From an uncultured Treponema sp. (GTDB taxonomy: Bacteria; Spirochaetota; Spirochaetia; Treponematales; Treponemataceae): a DNA stretch of 32,208 nt. The DNA lies in contig CAMVDX010000027.1 of NCBI GenBank assembly GCA_947166355.1, positions 1 through 32,208 of the forward strand, read 5' to 3'. The position numbers and the translations under genes were made by a program. The notes below the pieces were generated by a model, which saw nothing but the letters and a program-made list of their open reading frames with translations, was not told the DNA's origin and searched no databases. Shown here one piece after another: positions 6,122 through 14,423 of this stretch. How positions within the stretch are numbered: position 1 is the first letter of the stretch; each line of letters begins with the position of its first letter.

Positions 6122-7443
6122 TAACAGAAGAGGAAAGAATCAAAAAAATAGTAGAACGCTGGTTTTTACTTGAACCTTTGATGTTCAATATTTTTTGTAC
6201 ACACAATCTGGAAAAAAATTTAGGGCTCAAAGTTCCTTTTCGCAGCGGAAAAATGAAGATTGAATATTCACCGTTGCTGCTCCAAAAGCTTTCAGACAAG
6301 GAACTGGAAGAATACCTGAAGGTAGAAGTTTTTCGTATTGTTCTCAAGCATCCTTATGAACGAGTTCCTCAAGATGCAAATAAAGTTGCACTTGGTTTTG
6401 CGAGTGATGTCACGATAGAACAAACTTCACAATTTACAATTCCACTTCACAACTATGCAGAGCTTGGTTTAGCGAAAGGACTTTCTTATGAAGAATATTA
6501 TAGGGATTTGAAGTTCCGTCCAATTGCCCAGTTGGATTATGGAAATGATGAGGAGGAAAAACATAGTGATTCAAATCAGCAGGTTTCTTCTGAAAATAAG
6601 GATTGTTCCAATCAGCATATAGATTCTGATAATCAAGATTCTTCCCATCAGCAGGCTGCTTCTGAAAATAAGAATTGTTCCAATCAACATACAAATTCTG
6701 ATAATCAAAATTGTTCCCATCAGCAGAATGATGAGGAAAATCATAGTTATTCTGACCAGCAGAAAGCCGCCGAAAATGTAGAGCTCTGGCAGGAAGACGA
6801 TCTGGCAATAGAAGTAATAAATATGCAAATTATTAAGGCTCAGGAAAGTAACGAATGGGGCACAATCTCTAGAAATCTGCAGCAAATGATAGAAGCCTCT
6901 CTTATTGTTAGAATGGACTACAAAAAAATCCTCTCGTCATTCCGGGCAAGTATTCTCTCACAAAATCGTGAGCTAACCAGAACTAGACCTAATCGTCGGT
7001 ACGGTTTTGATTTTATGGGAAGCCATTATAAGTTTACTACAAAACTTCTGGTTGCAGTGGACGTAAGCGGTTCAATTTCAGATAAAGAACTATCCAAGTT
7101 CTTTTCAATTATAAATCGATTCTTTAAATATGGAATAAAAGACATAGATGTAATTCAGTTTGATTATAATATAACGACTCCTGTTATGAATCTAAAAAAG
7201 GCCAAAAAATCCATTAAAGTAACAGGCCGCGGCGGTACAAGCTTTCAGCCACCAATTGATTATTATACCGCTCACAAAGAATATGATGGGCTGATTATTT
7301 TTACAGATGGATATGCGAATATTCCGAATAATTCTACACATCGTAGAATTTTATGGGTGCTGACAAATGAAAAATCATATAGCAACGCAATTAACTGGAT
7401 TAAAACTCTGGCAAATAACAAAGTTATGTATATTCCTAAGTGA
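6118..7443 (+). CDS. DUF2201-type pseudo-metallopeptidase/VWA protein, MoxR partner
   Basis: A 441-residue protein with three parts. Residues 1-140 resemble the zincin-like N-terminal domain of DUF2201/COG3864 proteins, but the HExxH position reads VEVFR (69-73), leaving only a distal His78, so catalysis is probably lost. Residues about 141-221 are a disordered Ser/Asn/Gln/His linker made of tandem repeats. Residues about 222-441 are a VWA-like domain with a complete MIDAS: DVSGSIS (315-321), GRGGTSF (370-376) and FTDG (395-398). The preceding TRPNRRYGF is typical of the family. It overlaps the ATPase gene by 4 nt. The intact MIDAS suggests metal-dependent partner binding. It ends 2 nt from the convergent M15 gene, with no terminator visible between. 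Confidence 0.88.
   Translation: MITEEERIKKIVERWFLLEPLMFNIFCTHNLEKNLGLKVPFRSGKMKIEYSPLLLQKLSDKELEEYLKVEVFRIVLKHPYERVPQDANKVALGFASDVTIEQTSQFTIPLHNYAELGLAKGLSYEEYYRDLKFRPIAQLDYGNDEEEKHSDSNQQVSSENKDCSNQHIDSDNQDSSHQQAASENKNCSNQHTNSDNQNCSHQQNDEENHSYSDQQKAAENVELWQEDDLAIEVINMQIIKAQESNEWGTISRNLQQMIEASLIVRMDYKKILSSFRASILSQNRELTRTRPNRRYGFDFMGSHYKFTTKLLVAVDVSGSISDKELSKFFSIINRFFKYGIKDIDVIQFDYNITTPVMNLKKAKKSIKVTGRGGTSFQPPIDYYTAHKEYDGLIIFTDGYANIPNNSTHRRILWVLTNEKSYSNAINWIKTLANNKVMYIPK
6577..6720 (+). repeat. Two 72-bp tandem repeats coding the VWA-protein linker
   Basis: Units 6577-6648 and 6649-6720 encode 24 residues each (QQVSSENKDCSNQH... and QQAASENKNCSNQH...). Each unit is itself two 12-residue halves, so the basic period is 36 bp, and a degenerate fifth half follows to about 6780. 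Most differences are single bases, pointing to recent duplication. Such tracts change length easily between strains. Confidence 0.85.
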
Positions 7444-7445
7444 TT

Positions 7446-8288
7446 TTATTCCTGCCAGGCGTTTAAGAATTCAAGCATAAACTGCTGGATATCGCCGAAC
7501 CATTTTTTCTGGAAACGACAGGCTTCTTTACCGATGTAGCGGAAATGCCAGCATTCCCACATATAACCGGTTACATCCTCGTATCCCTGCGGAAAGCTCA
7601 ACGACCAGCCGAAGTCTTCTGCATGTTCGTAGACCCACTTCCCCATTCTGGTGTCTCCCCAGTCGTCCGTAATCGAACCAAAGTCTATCGCAACTCCCAG
7701 CTGATGCTGACTTGTTCCAGGTCTCGCACTGTACCGTTCTGCAAGCTCAAGGCCATCCTGCTTTACATAGCGGTTAAAAAGCCATTCCTGATACTGATAT
7801 GAACGGTATGTAGAACTCACCATCAGCTTAATTCCGTCATTAAGGGCAGCACGCGACAAATCTTCAAGAGCGGCATAAGCCTCAGGGCGAAGCGAAAGAT
7901 CATTACGGCTCACATTCCACAAATCGTTCGCTTTTACCGGCTGCAAATCTTTCGGAACATAATCTGCACTCACAGCATGCTTTTTATCGATAAGATAATA
8001 AAGTGAAAGATCATCACTGCGGAAGTTTTTTTGATTCTCAAGAACCTTGTGAAGGTCCTCTAGAAATTCATTCGGGTCACCATTAGGAATTGCGGTCTTA
8101 CAGCGGTCACTCATACTAAGCAGAACCCGGTTAAGTTTTTCAATTTCTGGATTAACAGCCGGCTGCTGCACCGGTTCTTCCACCGTACCCGTACCTGCTG
8201 CCGAACTTTTTGCTTTAGCACAGGCAGTAAAATTCAATAGTAACAACGATGAAACAACAATAAGTATTTTTGAATAATTATGAAACAT
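7446..8288 (-). CDS. M15-family D-Ala-D-Ala carboxypeptidase, lipoprotein
   Basis: A 280-residue lipoprotein with a hydrophobic signal ending in a lipobox (LNFTAC, Cys23), a Pro/Val-rich spacer, and a C-terminal VanY/DacB-type (M15B) peptidase domain. The zinc-site pattern is intact: H195 and D202 in SQHQLGVAIDFG, and H248 in ECWHFRYIG. STYRSYQYQ is the family's substrate-side motif. It should trim the D-Ala terminus of peptidoglycan stem peptides in the periplasm. Start at 8288 is chosen because TTGGAG stands 5 nt upstream and overlaps the stop of the EAL gene, implying coupling. A longer start at 8321 would lie inside that gene. Confidence 0.9.
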   Translation of the reverse strand: MFHNYSKILIVVSSLLLLNFTACAKAKSSAAGTGTVEEPVQQPAVNPEIEKLNRVLLSMSDRCKTAIPNGDPNEFLEDLHKVLENQKNFRSDDLSLYYLIDKKHAVSADYVPKDLQPVKANDLWNVSRNDLSLRPEAYAALEDLSRAALNDGIKLMVSSTYRSYQYQEWLFNRYVKQDGLELAERYSARPGTSQHQLGVAIDFGSITDDWGDTRMGKWVYEHAEDFGWSLSFPQGYEDVTGYMWECWHFRYIGKEACRFQKKWFGDIQQFMLEFLNAWQE

Positions 8289-8289
8289 A

Positions 8290-10452
8290 TTAACTCCAAG
8301 CCTTTTTTTCGAATTCAGCAACAGGTAATGGCTTTGAAAAATAGAAGCCCTGAATTAAATCGCAATCCTGTTTTGCAAGAAAATCTACCTGTTCACGGGT
8401 TTCAATTCCTTCTGCTACAATTTCCATACCGAGCTTTTTAGCAAGAGCAATTGTTTCGCCCACAATAAGATTAGAACGTGTGATATCATCTACACTTCGG
8501 AAGAATTCTGCATCCAGCTTAATAATATCAAGCGGAAGTTCCTTCAACGAATTCAAAGAAGAGTAACCTGCACCAAAATCATCCATAGAAACCTTAAATC
8601 CAAAATCTTTCAACTTACGAACGGTAGTTAGTAAAACTGCTTTATCATCAAAGAAGGCACTTTCTGTAAGCTCAAGCTCAATAAACTCATGAGGAACCTT
8701 AAACTTATCAACAATTTCACAAATATGTTCTGCAAGATTTTCTTCTGCAAAATGAGCTCTCGAAACATTTACAGAAATAGGAACAAGCTTTTTTCCCTGT
8801 GCCAGCCATTCAGATTGAAGCTGTGCAACCTCATTCAGCATATAATCATCAAGCTGAAGAATAAATCCATTCTTTTCAAAAAGAGGAATAAATTTTCCAG
8901 GAGAAATGAAGCCCAATACCGGATGAATCCAGCGTACAAGAGCTTCTGCGGCAGAAAGAACCTCTCCGCGAGTAGAATACTTTGGCTGAAGGTAAACCTG
9001 GAACTCATGATTTTCAAGAGCCTTTTCCATATCATCTTCAATACGACGCTCCCATACCTGCTCTTCTTTCATAGAATCATTGAACCAGACAATTTCATCC
9101 TGCATTTTAAGAGTTTTAGGAACAGCAATTCCTGCACAGGTTAGAAGCAATGAAATATCATCATTTTTCGTTTTTACAGGACATACACCGGCAGAAAAAG
9201 TAAGATGCTGACTTTCACGTTTTTCACGCAAAATATTCATCATGTTTTTCACACGGATAAAAAGCATTTCTTCATTTTGAAAATCAAGAAGCAGTGCAAA
9301 ATCTGATTTTTCTACATGTGCCACATATTCTTTTTTATTAAGCATAGAAACGATATTTGCATTCATTTCTTCCAGAAGGTTTTCCCCATGCTTAACTCCA
9401 TAAGCAGTACAGAAATTCCGATATTTTTCCAGACGGAGCTGAACTACAACATATTTATGACGTCCTCGTTTTATTTCCTTTTTAGCTTTTTGAATAAAAT
9501 ATTCTTTATTGTAACCGCCGGTAACTGTATCTATTGTAACAAGCTTATTTACACGCATTCTCTCGTGAACAAGCTTTATTACTTTTGATATTTCAAATAT
9601 TTCTGAAAAGAGCAAAACAACAACAAAGAAAATTATAATTGTAGCAATAAGATTAAACTGGAAAGTATTTAAGCGATAAACGGTCTTAAAGCAAAGGTTT
9701 ACATTCTCTATATCAGTTTTATAAATTGATATTGTATGAAGTCCTGAACCTTCTTTCGTTGCCCATTCGATATATTCAGGATCTGTAATTACACGCTCAA
9801 CATCCATTGTTCTAAAAAGATTTGCCGGCCTGTAAAGGAATACTCCAATTTCATTTGTAACCGCAGTTTCTATTTCATCAGCCTGTTTTTTTATTTCCGG
9901 TTCAAGAGGGGTAGAACCATGTTTTTCTTCAGGATTGAATTTCTTAGATTCATCAGGATGACCTTTTCTGTCCCCGTTTTTTTCTTCAAGTGTCACATGC
10001 ATAGTACCCGAATTTTCTGCCGTAAACATCATATTCAAAAATGGTCTATCATATTCTGAATCAATAAAATGAATCATTCCTGATTTTTTGAATATGTCTT
10101 TTACATCATCTGCAATACGTGCCTTGTATTTTGGAATTACGGAAGTAATCTCATCATCTTTTAAAATCAGAATATCATTAATATCTGCGTAATTATCTGC
10201 ATAAACCGAAAGCTGATTTTCAATTTCTTCCTGTGTTTGATTTTCCCAGTTAGTATTAACAAGCTCAATTGCACCATTGCAGTTTTTTACCATACTCAGC
10301 ACAAGAGTATTTACAATACCAAACAATGAAAGTGCACAGATAAAAATTGTGAGTGAAAGTATTACAAGCTCAATTACAATCATCTCAACCACTGCAGGCC
10401 ATATTGGAAGCTTCTGCAGGCGCTTGATTTTACGATCCTTTTTCTTACTCAT
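8290..10452 (-). CDS. Membrane GGDEF-EAL protein, probable c-di-GMP phosphodiesterase
   Basis: A 720-residue signalling protein. TM helices at about 24-55 and 265-286 bracket a periplasmic sensor region. A degenerate GGDEF domain follows (about 305-460), where the signature reads EKSDF (381-385), so cyclase activity is unlikely. The EAL domain (about 470-715) keeps EAL (503-505), DDFGAGYSSL (624-633) and EGIET (681-685), consistent with active c-di-GMP hydrolysis. The periplasmic part has a charged, Pro/Lys/Glu-rich insert (about 155-190). No Shine-Dalgarno precedes the ATG; a TATAAT box ends 6 nt upstream, suggesting a leaderless mRNA. The M15 lipoprotein gene follows 1 nt after its stop. 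Confidence 0.93.
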   Translation of the reverse strand: MSKKKDRKIKRLQKLPIWPAVVEMIVIELVILSLTIFICALSLFGIVNTLVLSMVKNCNGAIELVNTNWENQTQEEIENQLSVYADNYADINDILILKDDEITSVIPKYKARIADDVKDIFKKSGMIHFIDSEYDRPFLNMMFTAENSGTMHVTLEEKNGDRKGHPDESKKFNPEEKHGSTPLEPEIKKQADEIETAVTNEIGVFLYRPANLFRTMDVERVITDPEYIEWATKEGSGLHTISIYKTDIENVNLCFKTVYRLNTFQFNLIATIIIFFVVVLLFSEIFEISKVIKLVHERMRVNKLVTIDTVTGGYNKEYFIQKAKKEIKRGRHKYVVVQLRLEKYRNFCTAYGVKHGENLLEEMNANIVSMLNKKEYVAHVEKSDFALLLDFQNEEMLFIRVKNMMNILREKRESQHLTFSAGVCPVKTKNDDISLLLTCAGIAVPKTLKMQDEIVWFNDSMKEEQVWERRIEDDMEKALENHEFQVYLQPKYSTRGEVLSAAEALVRWIHPVLGFISPGKFIPLFEKNGFILQLDDYMLNEVAQLQSEWLAQGKKLVPISVNVSRAHFAEENLAEHICEIVDKFKVPHEFIELELTESAFFDDKAVLLTTVRKLKDFGFKVSMDDFGAGYSSLNSLKELPLDIIKLDAEFFRSVDDITRSNLIVGETIALAKKLGMEIVAEGIETREQVDFLAKQDCDLIQGFYFSKPLPVAEFEKKAWS

Positions 10453-10458
10453 GCTTTT

Positions 10459-10487
10459 ATTATAGGACAGATTCCCTTGTCAAGCAA
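10459..10487 (-). promoter_or_regulatory. Promoter of the EAL gene, embedded in a palindromic repeat
   Basis: On the minus strand TTGCTT (10482-10487), a 17-nt spacer and a perfect TATAAT (10459-10464) precede the ATG, with only 6 nt between TATAAT and the start codon. Transcription would begin at or next to the A of ATG. The -35 lies inside the palindrome at 10471-10493. Confidence 0.7.
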
Positions 10488-10493
10488 GGGAAT
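10471..10493. repeat. REP-like palindrome (CCCTTG type)
   Basis: ATTCCCTTG and CAAGGGAAT form 9-bp arms around TCAAG. The same plan, with GG for the innermost TG/CA step, recurs at 31186-31208, so this belongs to a dispersed family. Confidence 0.75.
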
Positions 10494-10528
10494 GACAAAT
10501 GCAATTGTCAGGCTTAACCCGGCAATCT

Positions 10529-11686
10529 TTAAATCTGCAGAGACCCGTCCTGCAAAATTGTTCGGCTGTTTCCGTCGGCATAAGTAAGCACGATGGTCGG
10601 CTCACGCACAACTCCGTCCAGATGAATCAGGCTCGGCGCATCATTGTCATAATTTTCACCGATTGCAAAATGACAGGTATGAAAAGCTTTTTCATCTTCA
10701 AGCATATTGCCGGTAATGTTTGCAGCAGGATTCAATCCGATTCCAAGTTCTCCAATGTTACGGGCATTCTTTTTGTAAACTTCGGCTTCTCCTTTAGGTA
10801 GCTTGCCTTCTTTTTCGAGAACAAACGGTCGGAGTTCTGCTTCGACAATTGTTTTAAGAAGTCTGCGTGCTTCTGCTCCACCAGTAATATCAGTAACATA
10901 TCCTTTCTCTACCTTGCAGGTGATTGGAGTTTCGATAATTGAATCTCCATCAGAAAAAGTCATTGAACCGTCGTAAACGATTACTCCCTCACAGCCATCA
11001 CTCTGCTGCTCAAACGCAGTGCCATCCGATTTTTTGAGAACGCTTCCGCCAACAACAGGGCTTATAAAAACTTCACCAGCCGGAATATTTCCGCCGGTTC
11101 CAGGCTTTGAAAAATCTCCGTCATCTGAAAGAAGGCTGCGGCCATTAATTGGAATTATGAGGTTTGTACCTGCCGGGGCTGTAACTCGAACGCTTACGGC
11201 GTTTTTGAAGATTTCGGTAAGCGCGGCGCAGCGGTTCTGCAACTCTTTGTAATCAATTGCGGCAGTACGGTTCATCATATCTGGCGTAATTCCCGGAGTC
11301 CAGGCACCACGCATACATTTTTTACCGTCCATAAGATAATCAAAAATATGAGTAAACTTCTGTCCATCTTCTGTTGTATATGGCTTTGCAGTTGCTCCAG
11401 GATCTTTTCCAAGCTTTATATTTGAAATCGAAAAACAAACCTCCGGCTCTGTGGCAATTGCGGCAAGGACTTCGGGATTTGCATTATCAAAGCTGGTTTT
11501 ATCCGGCTGAAACATGAGCGTTGCAAGAGCACCAGTCTCACAGCTCGCTGAATATAAATCCTGAGCTATTTCTGTTGTAGATGGATTTGCAATTATGAGA
11601 ACTCGTTCTCCCTTCTTAACTTTTACTACATCCTGCACAACTACCTGTGCCGGTGTACGGTTTTTATCTTTTTTGATTAAGTTCAT
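10529..11686 (-). CDS. M29-family metallo-aminopeptidase
   Basis: A 385-residue cytoplasmic protein resembling thermophilic-type (M29) aminopeptidases, which remove N-terminal residues from peptides with a two-metal site. The C-terminal stretch EDEKAFHTCHFAIGENY followed by SLIHLDGVV carries the His/Glu/Asp ligands expected in the family, and the N-terminal GERVLIIANPSTTEIAQ is a typical first-domain strand-loop. Length is close to family size (about 370-410). AGGAG precedes the ATG by 6 nt. A repeat-containing gap separates it from rsmG. Substrate preference cannot be read from sequence. Confidence 0.8.
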   Translation of the reverse strand: MNLIKKDKNRTPAQVVVQDVVKVKKGERVLIIANPSTTEIAQDLYSASCETGALATLMFQPDKTSFDNANPEVLAAIATEPEVCFSISNIKLGKDPGATAKPYTTEDGQKFTHIFDYLMDGKKCMRGAWTPGITPDMMNRTAAIDYKELQNRCAALTEIFKNAVSVRVTAPAGTNLIIPINGRSLLSDDGDFSKPGTGGNIPAGEVFISPVVGGSVLKKSDGTAFEQQSDGCEGVIVYDGSMTFSDGDSIIETPITCKVEKGYVTDITGGAEARRLLKTIVEAELRPFVLEKEGKLPKGEAEVYKKNARNIGELGIGLNPAANITGNMLEDEKAFHTCHFAIGENYDNDAPSLIHLDGVVREPTIVLTYADGNSRTILQDGSLQI

Positions 11687-11703
11687 TGTTGTCTCCTATA
11701 TAG

Positions 11704-11781
11704 ATCCTGAAACAAGTTCAGGATGACATATCACGCCAAATTTTACTTTGAATGACAGTCATGCCGAACTTGTTTCGGCAT
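11704..11781. repeat. Two REP-like palindromes (ATCCTGAA and ATGCCGAA types)
   Basis: ATCCTGAA-ACAAG-TTCAGGAT (11704-11724) and ATGCCGAA-CTTGT-TTCGGCAT (11761-11781) lie in opposite orientations around an AT-rich centre. The second reaches the end of rsmG. Relatives with GTCATCCCGAAC occur at 24668-24692. Confidence 0.8.
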
Positions 11782-12459
11782 CTACTTCCTTATAATCACA
11801 AGATTTCGTTCTGAGTCTTCGAGCCCAGGAACATTGAGCGGCTGCACCTCGTAATCTGGTACGAGAGTGCTTATAGCGCTCATCTCTTCTTTTATATTTT
11901 CAAGCTTAGCTTTGTAAGCACACAGATACCCCTGTGCTTTTACAATACGTAAAAGCGTTTTCGCCATCTTTTTATCTAATGGCCTGAATGCACGGAAGGT
12001 TATAAGATTGTAATTCTCTGCAGGAACTCTCTCAGCCTCACTGTTTACAACCGTTACATTTTTAAGCCCAAGGATTGCAGCACAGTTTTCAAGAAAGGAA
12101 CATCGTTTTTCCATGCGCTCAACAAGCTCTACTCTAACCTCTGAAAACTCAGGTATAAGAGAAAATGCCGCTGCGAGCGGAATTCCAGGTAATCCGCCTC
12201 CACTTCCTATATCTGCCATTACGAACGAACGTTCGTTAGCTAAACACTCTGTCACCAGCTCTGCAAGCTTCATCCAGGCAGAAAGAGAATCAAAAATATG
12301 ACGAATAACAAGCTCATCGCGGTCACTTGTATTCGTAAGATTGTAAGCAGAATTAAAAAGTACTATTTCTTTGATATAAGATTCCATTTTCTGTGCAAGG
12401 GGACCTGCAGCTGTGTCTGGAACTCCGCATTTTTTCAAACCTTCTATTAAATCAACCAT
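11782..12459 (-). CDS. rsmG: 16S rRNA (guanine-N7) methyltransferase RsmG
   Basis: A 225-residue Rossmann-fold methyltransferase matching RsmG (GidB), which methylates G527 of 16S rRNA using SAM. FNSAYNLTNTSDRDELVIRH is the family N-terminal signature, DIGSGGGLPGIPLA the SAM-binding loop, and ITFRAFRPLDKKM the later conserved segment. Length is normal. There is no strong Shine-Dalgarno before ATG 12459. RsmG loss gives low-level streptomycin resistance in other bacteria. A stem-loop lies in the short gap upstream. Confidence 0.95.
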   Translation of the reverse strand: MVDLIEGLKKCGVPDTAAGPLAQKMESYIKEIVLFNSAYNLTNTSDRDELVIRHIFDSLSAWMKLAELVTECLANERSFVMADIGSGGGLPGIPLAAAFSLIPEFSEVRVELVERMEKRCSFLENCAAILGLKNVTVVNSEAERVPAENYNLITFRAFRPLDKKMAKTLLRIVKAQGYLCAYKAKLENIKEEMSAISTLVPDYEVQPLNVPGLEDSERNLVIIRK

Positions 12460-12482
12460 ACTATTACCATTCTGAAGTCTTC

Positions 12483-12531
12483 GGTGGTTTCAAATCGATA
12501 GGAGCATCAGTGCCGGACAACTCCAACCACC
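12483..12531. other. Stem-loop in the gap before rsmG
   Basis: GGTGGTT (12483-12489) and AACCACC (12525-12531) can pair around a 35-nt loop between the secreted protein gene and rsmG. No T-run follows in either direction. Function is unclear. Confidence 0.3.
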
Positions 12532-12538
12532 TCATATA

Positions 12539-13444
12539 CTACTTACTATCTATATCCAAAAGAAGATCCGCATTAAGTGAATCACCAGAAAAATGCATTA
12601 CGACAAGATTTCCGGTTTTTTCTGCAGTCAGATTTTTTACACTTGAAAGTCTGTAAACATATGAATTCTCATTCCGAGAATCCTGTACAATACTTGGCTG
12701 CACCTTGTATGTTACAGAAGAACCGTTTGAACTCACAGTTTTAAAAAGCATATAGAAAGTTTCCGTTCGTGCCTGCTGGCCTACGAAATAATGTCTGTCT
12801 CCGGTCAGTAAAAAAGTTCCATCTGCTTCTGTATCACTAAAAAAAACTTTAGTCAGAGAATCAGCAATATTATATCCGTTTATCTTAAACCGCAGAATTG
12901 AAGGTTCACGTTTCTTAAAATTTTCTGCATCGGTTTTTACCGCATTGAGTTCATTTTTTTCTTTTGCACTAGCCCCCTGCTGCTGTTTTTTCAATTCATT
13001 CAAACTATTTAAAACCTGCTGCAAAAGTATATTTGTTGATGTAGAAGTTGAATAATTTGTAAGACTATCTAATGAACCTAATGAAGAAATATTACTAAAA
13101 AGACCCGAATCATAAAGTGATGAAATATCATAAGCTGTAAGAGTGTTTCCACTGGTAAGTACAGAATTCAAAAGACTGTCTGGCGTGAGCGCTTCTGTAA
13201 GAACAGCTTCATTTTTTTCATTCGCCGTTTCTGAAGTTATAGATTTTTTGGAACTGCCAGTATTAGGTCTAGTCGGAAAACTTGGTCTGTAAAAACCGCT
13301 GCCCAGCGTCGGCATGTCCGGCATATCAGGCATTTCGGGCATCTCAAGTGAAGTTGTTTCCTGCGCAAACATCTGTCCCGGCAGAATGCTAAAAATGAAA
13401 ATTAAACAAACCGAAAATAATCTTTTCGCTTTACATATTCGCAA
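12539..13444 (-). CDS. Secreted protein of unknown function with Met/Pro repeat and coiled coil
   Basis: The start is taken as TTG at 13444 because GGAGG (13451-13455) lies 6 nt upstream. The product then opens with a clean signal peptide (MRICKAKR...FIFSILPGQMFA, cut before QE). The 301-residue protein continues with a short repeat EMPEMPDMPDMP, a Ser/Thr/Leu-rich low-complexity region, a coiled coil (NELKKQQQGASAKEKNEL) and a beta-rich C-terminal domain (ILRFKINGYNIADSLTKVFF... to the end). It is probably periplasmic or outer-membrane associated. No family is recognised. It overlaps the end of the upstream HExxH gene by 14 nt, so the two are likely co-translated. Confidence 0.75.
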   Translation of the reverse strand: MRICKAKRLFSVCLIFIFSILPGQMFAQETTSLEMPEMPDMPDMPTLGSGFYRPSFPTRPNTGSSKKSITSETANEKNEAVLTEALTPDSLLNSVLTSGNTLTAYDISSLYDSGLFSNISSLGSLDSLTNYSTSTSTNILLQQVLNSLNELKKQQQGASAKEKNELNAVKTDAENFKKREPSILRFKINGYNIADSLTKVFFSDTEADGTFLLTGDRHYFVGQQARTETFYMLFKTVSSNGSSVTYKVQPSIVQDSRNENSYVYRLSSVKNLTAEKTGNLVVMHFSGDSLNADLLLDIDSK

Positions 13445-14243
13445 GGCTTTCCTCCACATATTCAAGACGCTGTGTAAGCTGAGCAATTGTTTTTTCAAGA
13501 CGAGACTTTTCTTTTTCAAGCTTTGTTTTTGGATCAGTTCCATTTGCCTGTGCAGATTTCTGCTTCATCATTTCGCGGACAGAAGACGGGCTCTTTCCAC
13601 CGGCAAGGAACTCCTGTTCAACTTGAGCTCGGTCGTCCTTTTTGCGAACACTTGCAACCACCTTCATATTTTCAAAACCGATTGCAGGATTCACTTCTAC
13701 CGCTGCGACCTTACGAATATCTTTTGCGGCGCCGCGTGGCAGGCAGAGAACTCGGTCAATATAATCTTCGTAGCGAATATCAGCTTCCTGGCAAAGATCA
13801 AAGGCTCGTGCAAGTTTTTTTCCAAACTCCTGCATAAGCTGGCCGTTTTTAGCAAGATAGTTTTCTTTAATATCCTGAGTAAGAGCTTTGAGTTCTTCGT
13901 TGTTTTCCCAACCAATAGAATAATAACCTTTTTCTTCAGCAATTTTGAGAAGATCCCCAAACTTTGCCCAGAATTCCTGAGTATGAACCTTGCAGGCTTT
14001 TCCGTAACTCGGGTCATTTTCCTGCTTTTCTATTGTACAAAGATGATGGGTATATTCATGAACTGCCGTATAAATCAGCATATTATCAGATTTAAAATTC
14101 AGATTATGAAGGAAGATTTCGTGTGTATCCGGCTTATAAAATCCATTTACTCGTTTGCTTTCTTTTCCTGTCTGGGTAACCGTAAAATCAATTTCACATG
14201 GAGATATGTCCAGCAGGATTTCTTTAATTCTTTCGTTATTCAA
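13431..14243 (-). CDS. HExxH zinc-peptidase-like protein with C-terminal coiled coil
   Basis: A 270-residue protein with an N-terminal zincin core: VHEYTHHLC contains HEYTH (62-66) and a possible third ligand H87 in KVHTQEFW, the spacing seen in SprT/WLM-like proteases. The middle is basic, and the C-terminus (EKEKSRLEKTIAQLTQRLEYVEESL) is a coiled coil. No signal peptide is present, so it is cytoplasmic. The start is TTG 14243, supported by GAGAGG 7 nt upstream. Peptidase activity is plausible but the family is not assigned with confidence. It heads a two-gene unit with the secreted protein. Confidence 0.7.
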   Translation of the reverse strand: MNNERIKEILLDISPCEIDFTVTQTGKESKRVNGFYKPDTHEIFLHNLNFKSDNMLIYTAVHEYTHHLCTIEKQENDPSYGKACKVHTQEFWAKFGDLLKIAEEKGYYSIGWENNEELKALTQDIKENYLAKNGQLMQEFGKKLARAFDLCQEADIRYEDYIDRVLCLPRGAAKDIRKVAAVEVNPAIGFENMKVVASVRKKDDRAQVEQEFLAGGKSPSSVREMMKQKSAQANGTDPKTKLEKEKSRLEKTIAQLTQRLEYVEESLANM

Positions 14244-14318
14244 TTCAAAACCTCTCCCCTATTTTAACCGTATTTGTATTATTGGGGAAGAGAAAATATA
14301 GAAAATCTTTTATTACAT

Positions 14319-14422
14319 GGATTGCTTCGCCTTCGGCTCGCAATGACGTCATTGCGAGGAGCCAAAAGTCGGTATCCAGTCTCGTCATTGCGAGGAGCCC
14401 GTCAGGGCGACGTGGCAATCCA
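14319..14422. repeat. REP-like array (GTCATTGCGAGGAGC family)
   Basis: Several copies of GATTGCTTCGCC / GTCATTGCGAGGAGCC in alternating orientation fill the gap and end 1 nt from the outer-membrane protein's stop codon. It is the same family as the arrays at 20868, 21897, 24587, 26695 and 31220. Confidence 0.85.
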
Positions 14423-14423
14423 T

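Noticed and set aside
6577..6720. CRISPR array
   Set aside because: The repeats are contiguous and coding, with no unique spacers. No Cas gene is present anywhere in the window.
6434..6885. Open frames on the minus strand over the VWA-linker repeat
   Set aside because: They are artefacts of the coding repeat read in the opposite direction.
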